Positions 55,339 to 64,000 of a DNA stretch of 64,000 nt are shown here, in pieces. The DNA comes from Diphasiastrum complanatum (Eukaryota > Streptophyta > Lycopodiopsida > Lycopodiales > Lycopodiaceae). Location of the stretch: contig CM055094.1 of the NCBI GenBank assembly GCA_029204225.1, positions 22,442,657-22,506,656 of the forward strand, written 5' to 3'. Position 1 is the first letter of the stretch; every line of letters begins with the position of its first letter. The notes under the pieces are model-generated. The model was given only the letters and a program-made list of their open reading frames with translations. It was not told the origin of the DNA and made no database searches. The translations under genes and the position numbers were made by a program.

Positions 55339-56127
55339 ATGAGCAAACACACAGACACATTTTTCATTGAAGAAAAAGAGCAGTGTTGTGGTAGTTCAGG
55401 GGAAAGCGGAAATGACCCACTATCAGCATCGGCATCAGCAGCAGCAGGTGAAAAATTACAACAAGAGGCAAAATCAAGCGGAAGTGAAGGGGAAAAGGGA
55501 CAGGATTCGTACCCCAGGCTACGGTACAAAGGCATCCGCAGGCGAAGCTGGGGGCAATGGGTGTCAGAGATAAGAGAGCCTCGCAAGAGGACTAAAATTT
55601 GGCTGGGGTCATTCCCCACTGCAGAGATGGCTGCTCGCGCCTACGATGCCGCCTTGCTCTGCCTGCGTGGCCCCAATGCGGCCTTCAATTTTGCGGATTC
55701 CCCCTTGATCATCCACCTTGAGCCGTGGACAAGCAAGAAGGACATCCAGGCGATTGCAGCCACAGCTGCATTGCGCTCTGTCAGACACGCTGCCTTCAGC
55801 ATTAGCAGCAATGCTGCATCATTTTCATATGCTGCAGCAGTCCCACTAGAAGAAGGCTTTGACGGGGGTCATAGTCCCTACACTGAAAATTCCCAACAGA
55901 TTGAATCAAACGCCGTATCCAATGCCCAGCCTGCAGACTGGTCGAATCAAGTCAGATTGGAAGAAGATCCAAAGCTGACTCTTCCAGATATGGCTCAAGG
56001 AATGCTGCTCGATCCTCTGCCTCCACTGCAATTTCTGTATGATTCCAGCCATCACCATGAAGCAGAAAAGCGTTTTGATGAAGAAAATGCTAACAATCCG
56101 TTGGAGGAAGTTCCTTTCTGGAGCTAG
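55339..56127 (+). CDS. DREB-type AP2/ERF transcription factor
   Basis: Single exon, 262 residues. The AP2 DNA-binding domain is at about 62-119: [58 protein letters not shown]. Using the standard domain numbering it has Val14 and Glu19 (WVSEI, REP), the DREB-type residues that favour the DRE/CRT element. ALLCLRG and the [13 protein letters not shown] motif just after the domain are like the small group II DREBs (ERF012-014 type). N-terminal 60 residues are Ser/Gly/Glu-rich and low complexity; the C-terminus is acidic and ends LEEVPFWS, a likely activation region. No Gag or pol lies near it, and neighbours are decayed repeats. It should act in the nucleus, perhaps in stress or developmental responses; the exact role is not shown. 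No intron or internal stop, so it is probably functional. Confidence 0.93.
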   Translation: MSKHTDTFFIEEKEQCCGSSGESGNDPLSASASAAAGEKLQQEAKSSGSEGEKGQDSYPRLRYKGIRRRSWGQWVSEIREPRKRTKIWLGSFPTAEMAARAYDAALLCLRGPNAAFNFADSPLIIHLEPWTSKKDIQAIAATAALRSVRHAAFSISSNAASFSYAAAVPLEEGFDGGHSPYTENSQQIESNAVSNAQPADWSNQVRLEEDPKLTLPDMAQGMLLDPLPPLQFLYDSSHHHEAEKRFDEENANNPLEEVPFWS

Positions 56128-57427
56128 AGATCCACACAAGCTCCGTGAAACAATACCTGTACATTTCCAGCTGCTTATTGTTTCACAAATCGTGGACCTA
56201 ACCAGCCCACAAGCTGAGAATTTTTGTTGTTAAGATGTAATGAAGCACATGATCATTTAAAGGAGAGGTTTGCAAATTACGTAGCAACCTTAGTGTACAA
56301 TATTTGAGCAGTAGAAGCAAATAGGCTGATTAAATGTAGAAACAAGCAAGCAAGCAAACAACGTCGTCTCCTTGTGATGAATCCGTGACTTCATTGCATC
56401 TTAGGCTCAGCATTCTGATCAAAATTAAGACAGAATGATACATTTTTTTAGCTATTGATCACAACAGCTATTACAGTTTTTTTATCTTCTACCAAATTGT
56501 GGATGATTGTAATGCTTAAGCCATCTATCCCTCTCCAACATCATTCTCTTCAAGTTTAATTTTTCTTCTTTTCTTGTCTGTACTCGATTGTACTCGATGA
56601 AAACACTAAAGCAACTATATTTCAGACCCGTGACTTCAAGCAATTCAGCCTCCTCTTGAACAGCTTCATATCAAGATTCAATCACTCAGAATACCATGAT
56701 AACTAAATTGGTAGCAAGTGTTTCTAGTGATCAAGCTCTATATTTTATGTTTGCAATGCTGGCTACTTAGTAGTGCACCACTACTATGCACAATACATAA
56801 GACCAATATATGTTTGCAATGATGGCTACTTAGAAATGTTAAATTTACAAATATGCTCTGCACCATTTTAGCTTTAGTCATCGCAACAAGACAATGCATT
56901 CAGTTGTGGGTGGTTTTTTATCCACAACATGAAAGTTTTTCTGAAGTGGCATTTGTTGCAAACTCCAACTCCTGATATACGCGGGGTAAATATATCAAAC
57001 TCTGGGTATTTTGATATTGTAGCAATAATGATTTTTTTTATTATTATGGCATACAAATTAATCCATTAACTCAATGATTTGGATATTATAGTTCCAATGC
57101 CCACATATATCAATGAATAAAAGGTACAAATTTCAACAAGGAGATGATCTGCATTTTTCTTACACATGCAAGGTTGTGCCCACCTCCATCAAATGAGGAA
57201 CAATCCCTTGTAGGATTTTGCCTTATAGAGAATACGGAAGTGCCTATATTAATGGAGTCGTAAACATTATACATATAGAAGTATACTTCACATTTTTGTA
57301 TAGTAATGCCTTGTGAAAACAAAAATGCCCTATAGAAAATCACAAATAGCTGAAAATTTTCCAATATACATGTACTTTTGAAAAGAGATTTATATTGATA
57401 TTTGAAAAAAATTGTACATCTTGTCAA
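56128..57427. other. Region 3' of the ERF gene, no gene recognised
   Basis: AT-rich. The first 200 bp should include the 3' UTR; no clear AATAAA is seen. The minus-strand frame at 57110-57427 is not recognised and may continue the multi-exon remnant that follows. Confidence 0.4.
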
Positions 57428-57429
57428 TC

Positions 57430-58668
57430 ACATCAAATTCAACATCATTATCTTTATTTCATGCATGCTCTATGATTTGAATTACTCCCCCAAGGTCTTT
57501 GCATTTGCTTTCTTCCTCACGTCTTTTACCTATTTGCACAAGAAAAATAAATATCAATATTTATAATATTTTTATAACATTCACAATATATTGTGGAATA
57601 TCATGTTGCAAAAGTGTTAGCTCTATTCTAATATAGAACAAACTCCAATTATGCTTAACCTCAACAGTAGTAAGAATTTCTTCATTTAACATTATATCAA
57701 TATGGATGTGATCAGTGTGTCCAATGTTATTCAAGTCTTGATCTGGGACCAAAATGCTATTTTGTTTTTTCCATCTTTGATGATGGAATATCAAGCTGGA
57801 GCATTTGTTTTTGCATATTGCATTGGAAACATATGGATGACCATTTGATTCTACATTCTATATCTCCATTGGACTTGTGATCTCACCCTTTTTCCATAAG
57901 TTCCATTAAAAATACATCTAGTGGTCTTTTACAAACAAACAATGTGGGGGTTCGACACACCTCAATATTTGCAAAGGAATCCACAAATATAGATATCAGA
58001 ACAAACCAATTTAGATGCACATTTTTGGATCAAGTACTCATTCTGAGTGACTTTTGTATCTCTATATATAACTTGCACCGAAACGACTTTGATATATTGT
58101 TGTTAGGTGCAATCCACTCATTACTTTGAAAATTGGGAAGACATGTAGTTTCTAGTTTTCCTACTCTTCCATTCAAATCTAGAATAAATATAGCATCATA
58201 AAAAAATGTGCCAAAATTTGTAAGTTCTTTTGGAGTTCGTCCTTCACATTGTGATTTGTCAATTTATGAAAGGACAATCTATAATACCTGAAAGAGAATA
58301 AACAGGTTCTCATTCATGTATATTTGATGGATATAAATATGCAATACAAAAAACCATTGTAGGTTTTCATTGTTAAATACAACTACAAGTTAAAGTTGAA
58401 AAGTCATTAAAAATTTTACAATACTTACAATTACACTTTCCATAATCACAAGGATTCATGAAATCCACATTCAGTTCTGAATGCATGTAAACATGTTGAA
58501 CAAAGACCTTTGAAATGGATTTTCCACCTAGGGATACTTTAAAATCAAGAATCTTGGCTTTCCAATAAGATTTGTATGTCTATTTTGCCTTTTTCTTTTG
58601 ACAAAAAGCTCCTCTTGTTGATGGATGCATCAATAGCCAAGAAGCTTTCTGATATTCATGGACAACCT
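57430..58668 (-). pseudogene. Unrecognised multi-exon gene-like remnant
   Basis: Minus-strand blocks look like exons. 58660-58432: YQKASWLLMHPSTRGAFC, YWKAKILDFKVSLGGK, VFVQHVYMHSELNVDFM, ending at GTAAGTATTG. About 58286-57900, after TTTCAG: CEGRTPKELTNFGTFFYDAI, LNGRVGKLETTCLPNF, SNEWIAPNNNISKSF. 57794-57561: MIFHHQRWKKQNSIL, TTVEVKHNWSLFYIRI. About 57520: a short block starting VKDVRKKANAKTLGE after a possible acceptor. A few stops interrupt it. Composition and splice-like borders suggest a real protein of a host gene or DNA transposon. No family is recognised. Confidence 0.4.
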
Positions 58669-59300
58669 ATGAAAAATACAGAACCAAAACATACTTAATG
58701 GATCAACAAGATCTTGACCAAATTTGGATGCACATCTAGTTTTAACTACAAGATAGAAATCATCAATTTGAGCATGCTAGAATTGCATAAGTCACTAAGA
58801 TCTGATTATACGCATAAAAGTACAGTAAGCTATTGTCCGTGTCCGTAGAACAACAGCAGCCTACTATCTTTCACATGTGTGGAAGCAAGATCAATCACAA
58901 AATTGACATTCTACACACTAGAAATCAAGATATCTTGAGAAATATGAAAGAGATGGACATAGAAACACAAGAGATGAATTCTCCACAAAGAAAGAAACTT
59001 TGATGATTATTTCTTCACGTAGGTACAAATATTTATAGTTTCCAAAATGTCATTTGGCCAATTTTCCTATACTTGCCTTGAATGGTAACTTCTTGGTACT
59101 TCATCAAAGAAATTCTAGTCTAGTTGCAATGTATCAAATTTAGCCAATTAGAATGGGTCCAAATCCAACCTCATCCACTTATCTACTTGCCAAAAATAGT
59201 ACAAACACTATTTAGGCCTTTATTGACAAATATGAGCCTATCTCTAAGTTGATATTTCATCTTGGCCTCAAAATTGCCAAATAAACAATCAAACTAGACA
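58669..59300 (-). repeat. 3' LTR of element F
   Basis: Minus strand starts TGTCTAGTTTGATTG and ends CTGTATTTTTCATA, close to the end of the C LTR (CTGTATTTTTCACA). A TATA box, CTATAAATATT on the minus strand, lies near 59026-59040. Palindrome-like TTTCACATGTGTGGAA is at 58869-58884. Confidence 0.75.
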
Positions 59301-59415
59301 TTCCCTCTTCAGCTAGTTTTAGCATAAATTTAGATAGAACTCCAAGTGAGTTTCTATGCTTCATAAACAAGTCTTTTCCCAATGCGTTGGTGAAGATATC
59401 AGCCACACACTCCCT

Positions 59416-60895
59416 TTAAGAAACATGTTGAAGCTCCGCCTCCTTTGCCATGACTTGTTCTCTTACAGAATGATAAGCCACTTCAACATGCTTGCTCCTT
59501 GCATGAAAAACATGATTGCCTGCCAATCTTTGGGCTGAAAGGTTATCGCAAAAGATCATTGGACTCTCTAAAAAATCCAGCAAGTGAAAGTACATTACCA
59601 TCCTTTTGATCCATGGCATCTCCTTTGTGCATGAAGTCAAGGCTTTGTACTCGCCTCACTAGAAGATAATGAGATTGTAGCTTGTTTCTTCGACATCCAT
59701 GAGATAGCTCCATCACCTATGAAAATAGCATGTGCACTTATCCATTTGGTCTCCAGCAAAGTTTGAATCTGAAATATATAAAAGTTAGGTGATGATCCTC
59801 CATAAACAGTGCCAAAATCTCTAGAACCCAAGATATACCTCAATACTCTCTTGCCTAGCTTCCAATGCTCCACACTAGGATCATGCATAAATTGACTTAA
59901 TCTACCAACACAACAGTTAAGATCAGATCTTGTGATGGTTAGATATATGAGTGAACCAACTAGCTTCCTATAGAGAGTAATGTCCTCAAAGAATCTTTCA
60001 TTATGTCTTATAGTGAGCTTTACATTTGACTCCATTGGTGTATCACAAGATTTAGCATTTACCACGTGAAATATTTTTATAATAGAATTGGCATTCTTCT
60101 CTTGAAAAATGAAAGTAGATTGAGAAGTTCTAAATACCTCTATTCTCAAGGTATAATGCAAAAGACCAAAATCATGCACATCAAACTCTTTTTTTAGTGC
60201 AATCTTGATATCATCAATATCTTGATTGTTGCCTCCACTCAAAATGATATCATCCACATAGATTAAAGACTGTAACATCATTTCCAACAAATCTATAGTA
60301 AAGTGAATGATCATACTCACTCATCTTGAAATTTTGAGAAAGTAGAAAGATGTTAAAAGCTTAGCATACCAACTCCTTGGTGCTTTCTTAAGTCCATACA
60401 AACTCCTTTGTAGAAAACACACATGATTAGGCTTGCCATGTGAAATGTATCCCTAGGGTCGTTCCATAAACACCTCCTCTCAAGATCACCATTCAAGAAT
60501 GCAATTTGATATCCAATTACCATAGATCCCATCCAAAAGGTGTTGCAAAAGATATGATGACCCAAATGCTTACCATCTTTGCCACGGGTGCAAAGGTCTC
60601 ATCATAGTCAATTCCATACTCTTGTGCATGTCCTATTGCCACCAACCTTTCTTTGTACTTGTTGATTGATCCATCTTGGTTTGTCTTCACTTTGAAGATC
60701 CACTTGCATCCAATAGTAGTCTTCTTGTCCTTTGGAAGTTCCACCAATCTCCATGTGTCATTCTTCGTAAGAGCTTGATACTCAAGATCCATTGTTTGGA
60801 TCCACTCCTCTTTTTGTCTTGCTTCATCTACACATGCAGGTTCATCAAAAGCAGTTAGGAAAGCATAGTTTGTACCACCAACAACTTGCTTGCCT
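59416..60895 (-). pseudogene. RT and RNase H of element F
   Basis: From 60895: AFLTAFDEPACVDEARQKEE, then EYQALTKNDTWRLVELP, GCKWIFKVKTNQDGSINKYK, YDETFAPVAKM; a frameshift; AFLNGDLE; another; then LIYVDDIILSGGNNQD, CDTPMESNVKL, GSLIYLTITRSDLNCCVGRL, HWKLGKRVLRYILGSRDFG and AISWMSKKQATISLSSSEA. A stop at 59637 divides RNase H. The last frame has IFCDNLSAQRLAGN and HARSKHVEVAYHSV and ends at 59416. The YVDD box is intact. It keeps the whole RT-RNase H connection that array A lacks. Confidence 0.88.
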
Positions 60896-61340
60896 TTTTT
60901 AGATTATTCTCCTTGAAAGATTTGCGAACAGAATCTTGTCGCAAAAATTTTCTATTTTTTGTTCAAGCCTCAGATGTCGCGAAATTGTCGCGAACAATTC
61001 GCGAAATCTTCTGGACTGTTCTTCAAGCTCACCTGTCGCGAAACTATCTCTAACAGTTCGCGAAATATTCTAGCTTCCTTCATCAAGCTCAAGAATTGTC
61101 ATCTGTCGCAAACAATTTGTGAATGATGAAAATGTCGCGAAGAGACAAGTGTCACGAACAATTCGCAAAAAATGAAACTGAAACAAAGAGAGTTAGATTT
61201 CTATTTTTACAATATTAAAAGGCCAAAGACCTGTAAATAAAAGGCCAAAAGACCTGTCCTCTAGCAATATAAATACATATGCACTACTCGTTGAAACTCA
61301 CTCAATCAGAGACACAACATCGAGATAAGACGACAAGAGA
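60896..61340 (+). repeat. Partial 5' LTR of element G
   Basis: Many TCGCGA words between 60930 and 61160 and a TATA box (CAATATAAATACATATG) near 61266-61282. Relative to the 3' copy it lacks about 90 bp (after GAAACAAAGAGA near 61190). The sequence changes to gag at 61341. Confidence 0.65.
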
Positions 61341-62417
61341 TATAAATTCGTGCGAAAGATTAAAGATCTATTTATTTCCTTGCAGAATTCTGGTGTAGAA
61401 AATACAATTTTTAAGGAAAAAGAGCTTAGTTATTTTCTTCGAGCCCTACCCAGATCATTTCACACAACTCGAACCTTATTGGCGAAAGATGCGACAATGA
61501 CACTTCAAAAGGCAATAGACGGAGTGAAGGAAGAAGTAGAAGCTTGCAAACGCTATGATGACACTGGTGATTTAGAAAATGCTCTATTTACTCAGAAGAA
61601 TAAATCTTCTAAGAAGTCTAAGTTTAAGAGGGAGTCGTCTAAGAAGAATGAGTCTAAGACTAATAAATAACAATCTAGAAAACAACATAAGAATTCTGGT
61701 GATAAGAAGATATGCAATAGATGCAGAAGATCAGGCCACACAGAAGAAGTGTGTTGGCTAAATCCAAAGATTGAATGCATTCATTGTCATGAACGGGGTC
61801 ATGCCACAATAGATTGTTATCCCAGAAACAAAAAGGAGCAAAATCGAAGCGAACCTTTAGATTCAAACTATGTCGAAGACAAAGCAGAATGTTCCAGAGC
61901 AGCAGAAGACTAGACAACAAGGAACTCAGCAGCTTATATTAGTACTGATCTATGTTGTTCATCTAATTCAATTCGAGAAGTAGTACTTGATTCGGGAGCC
62001 ACCTCACATTTTGTTTCCTTGAAACAAATTTTATCTGGGTACAAGAAGACGAACGATTTGAGATTCATTATACTTGGAGACGGTTCTAAACACGTGGTTG
62101 ATGGAACTGGTGTATTATGTCTAGACACGAATCAGGAAGACAAGAAACTGGAGGAAGTTCCCTATGTCCCTACTCTTGATAAAAATCTTCTATTTGTAGC
62201 TAAGATAGTCGATACAGGCATGTCAGTAACCTTCACAAAGAACTCTTGTAAACTGTTTGAGGAAGATTCTGATAACCTGGTTGCTAAAGGCAACAGAGAA
62301 GGAAATTTGTATCACCTGAACATTCGAACAAGTCAATCAAACTCAAGAATTAACAAATGTACCGTGGCACAAAAGGCTATGTCACATGAACATGGAAGCC
62401 TTGTACCAAGCCAATAA
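61341..62417 (+). pseudogene. gag: gag-protease of element G
   Basis: Starts in mid-Gag (KFVRKIKDLFISLQNSGVEN), matching SFVRKMKDLFLSLHNSGAEN of the 21745-22905 gene. RALPRSFHTTRTLLAKDATM follows, then a Lys/Ser-rich linker. After a stop near 61670, two zinc knuckles, CNRCRRSGHTEEVC and CIHCHERGHATIDC, then after another stop VVLDSGATSHFVS, an intact protease box. The frame 62019-62417 covers the rest of protease and the start of pre-integrase. The twin knuckles define this family. Confidence 0.85.
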
Positions 62418-62493
62418 AAGTCAGAGAATTCAAGGAGTCGAAATCAAAAGTAGAGATATTTGAACTACCTGCGAATTCAGTCTTAAAGACAAG

Positions 62494-62847
62494 ATGACTA
62501 GAACACCTTTCAGTAAGGATGTTTATAAAGCAATTAAGATACTTGAAATTGTGCATTCAGATATTTGTGGGCCATTCGGAGTATTGTCGTTGGGTGATGC
62601 AAAGTACTTGATTACGTTTATTGATGACTTCAACAAGTTCACTGTAGTATACTTTATTCGTACCAAATCTGAAGCTTTCGAGAAATTCGTTGAGTATACG
62701 AATTGGGCTAAGAAGCAGACAAGCAATTAGCTGAAGCAAATTTACACAGATCATGAAGGTGAGTACATTTTCAATGAATTCAAAGCTTATTATATTGATC
62801 GAGGTATTACGCACAAAAAGACTGCATCTTACACACCTCAGCACAAC
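62494..62847 (+). pseudogene. Integrase fragment of element G
   Basis: LEIVHSDICGPFGVLSLGD (first Asp), FIDDFNKFTVVYF, one stop near 62729, then IYTDHEGEYIFNEF (second Asp) and TASYTPQHN. There it joins LTR sequence, so the catalytic Glu and C-terminus are absent. The zinc-binding part is missing as well, through a change of frame near 62420-62490. Confidence 0.8.
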
Positions 62848-63300
62848 CTGTCACGAAACTATCTTGAACAGTTCGCGAAATATTCTAGCTTCCTTTTTCA
62901 AGCTCAAGAATTGTCACCTGTCGCGAACAATTCGTGAATGACGAAAATGTCGCGAACAGACAAGTGTCGCAAACAATTCACAAAAAACAAAGCTGAAACA
63001 AAGAGATAGACTGTAGCAAAATATTCGCAAATAGAATTTATTTGAGCCTGGAAACAGAGCGTCTATTTGAATATCAACCGACGTAAATGGTTAGATTTCT
63101 ACTGTTACAGTATTAAAAGGCCAAAAGACATGTAAATAAAAGGCCAAAAGACCTGTCCTGTAGCAATATAAATACATATGCACTACTCATTGAAACTCAC
63201 TCAATCAGAGACACAACAGCGAGATAAGACAACAAGAGATGTATACTGATGAATCAGATTTAGAATTATAAAAATTCATTTTTGATCAATAGTTTTTTAT
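62848..63300 (+). repeat. Partial 3' LTR of element G
   Basis: Matches 61033-61334, with the extra 90 bp at about 63010-63090, and continues past the point where the 5' copy breaks (ATGTATACTGATGAATC). The TATA box is repeated near 63167-63183. The right edge is not defined. Confidence 0.65.
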
Positions 63301-63453
63301 TGTCTAAATGGTCTTGAGTTGTCTCATACTTCTGCATCTAGTATCTTACCTCTGCATATAAATTCTGCACGCATATTCAGTCAGAATAAATACTATTCTA
63401 TTAGTACATAGATCAGATAAAATCACGATTGAAGACACTGATATCAGTTTGAT
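63301..63453. other. No gene recognised
   Basis: AT-rich spacer at the edge of element G. Confidence 0.4.
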
Positions 63454-63954
63454 TTATTCAAACTTGCATCGTGTTCTCTGTGAAAGAATAATTGCCATTT
63501 TTCCTACAATATTGACGTCCCCGACAAAAGTCCAAGACTTCGGCCACTTTGGCCATGTCGAATGAAAGGCAGTTATTGTTCCACTTAAATTGAAGCTAAA
63601 GACTTTCCCTAACCGTTTAGCAAGTAACTTTACTGGAAGTCCTAACTGGATGGATGCCAGCTCATTATGGCAACTGGCTATTGCAATCGCAAGCTCTCTA
63701 TGAAGATCTTTCACTCTCAGAACATATTTTGAGACACTCTCATCACTCTTTTGATAGCTTTGGAAAATTTGATTCCTAATAGTGAGCAATCTTAATGTGT
63801 TCTTGGCCTCGTAGATGGATTTTCGTGTGTCCCAAGCCTTGTTGGCCAATGTGCATGAGCCAATCTCTCTCAACACTTCATTTGACACATTCATTTTGAT
63901 GATATGTAGGGCCATCCTTGCCCTGTACTTGACATTTTCCAATATTGTTAGCAT
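63454..63954 (-). pseudogene. gag: Copia gag fragment, fused to unrelated sequence
   Basis: The first 80 residues (ARMALHIIKMNVSNEVLREI, KAWDTRKSIYEAKNTLRLL, YVLRVKDLHREL) closely match the Gag of array A. From about 63710 down, the frame becomes ASIQLGLPVKLLAKRLGKVF and WPKWPKSWTFVGDVN, which is not Gag and is not recognised. It could be a deletion joint or an insertion. The Gag N-terminus should lie at about 63955-64000 but is not open. Confidence 0.7.
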
Positions 63955-64000
63955 TTGTTAGAAAAAGGTAGTTGTTAGAGTGCCACCTTTTTGATCAGTT

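Larger units (their letters stand above)
58669..60895 (-). mobile_element. Copia element F: 3' half with LTR
   Basis: Minus-strand RT and RNase H (60895-59416), then polypurine tract GAAGAGGGAA (59310-59301) and an LTR (59300-58669). Gag, protease, integrase and the 5' LTR are missing; the left half was lost where element G begins. LTR and tract resemble those of element C, so F is a pol-bearing relative. Confidence 0.8.
60896..63300 (+). mobile_element. Copia element G, internally deleted, TCGCGA-type LTRs
   Basis: Plus strand. LTR sequence at 60896-61340 and again at 62848-63300 flanks a gag-protease-integrase piece (61341-62847). At the left joint, LTR sequence runs straight into mid-Gag, so the U5 end, primer site and Gag start are missing. 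At the right joint, integrase (YTPQHN) runs straight into mid-LTR, so RT, RNase H and the polypurine tract are missing. Same family as the minus-strand element at 20947-24180. Confidence 0.75.

Overview
The window looks like nuclear DNA of a seed plant. Almost all of it is nested and decayed Ty1/copia LTR retrotransposons, plus fragments of CACTA (En/Spm) DNA transposons, and there is one convincing host gene: an intronless DREB-type AP2/ERF transcription factor at 55339-56127. The evidence is plant-type copia gag (DUF4219/UBN2), tRNA-iMet primer-binding sites (TGGTATCAGAGC and its complement), TATA boxes inside LTRs, long GA microsatellites and plant-specific gene families. The density of old nested copia copies and the scarcity of genes would suit a large genome, possibly a gymnosperm, but the sequence does not fix the species.

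Layout. 1-7926: a remnant minus-strand LTR end; a plus-strand copia gag-protease pseudogene; a minus-strand copia deletion derivative; then an unrecognised coiled-coil-rich gene that ends in a pyrimidine-rich tract, a weak polypurine tract and an LTR (7185-7923). 7927-17690: a minus-strand array in which two nearly identical 4.97-kb copia elements share a middle LTR (LTR-internal-LTR-internal-LTR), followed by the RNase H end of a third. 18589-19036: a 224-bp tandem duplication. 19410-20143: an LTR, followed by a plus-strand copia RT/RNase H relic. 20947-about 24180: a minus-strand gag-pro-integrase element with a triplicated primer-binding site and TCGCGA-rich LTR. 24239-28026: unassigned ORFs and a broken En/Spm-like transposon gene with a partial inverted duplication. 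29331-31338: a 1-kb tandem repeat made of copia remnants. 31735-32212: a CACTA TNP2 transposase piece, cut by a full-length minus-strand copia element (32213-38360).

38400-52118 is a nest. A plus-strand copia 3' end is followed by a 3'-truncated minus-strand element E (39385-43205). Next comes the 5' end of a plus-strand element H (43206-43515), which is interrupted by element C (43521-49092). Element H resumes after C with gag at 49101 and a second copy of the unrecognised coiled-coil gene at 49725-51748. Element C is the standout. It is young: its 647-bp LTRs differ at one position that I can see, and it is flanked by an AATTC target-site duplication. It has a primer-binding site, a polypurine tract and a single open 1030-codon ORF. 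That ORF begins as a normal copia Gag with a zinc knuckle, then continues for about 750 residues with no recognisable protease, integrase or active RT. Part of the extension looks like an RT whose YVDD box has been lost.

52119-58668 holds the ERF gene and, on the minus strand, an unrecognised multi-exon gene-like remnant. 58669-60895 is a minus-strand copia RT/RNase H end with an LTR related to C. 60896-63300 is a plus-strand internally deleted relative of the 20947-24180 element. The window ends in a minus-strand gag fragment.

How the parts work together: elements A (the array), C and E lack one or more enzymes. If they still move, they must use proteins from autonomous copia relatives with the same primer-binding site and similar polypurine tracts. 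The ERF gene is independent of them. All similarity statements were made by eye from the sequence.
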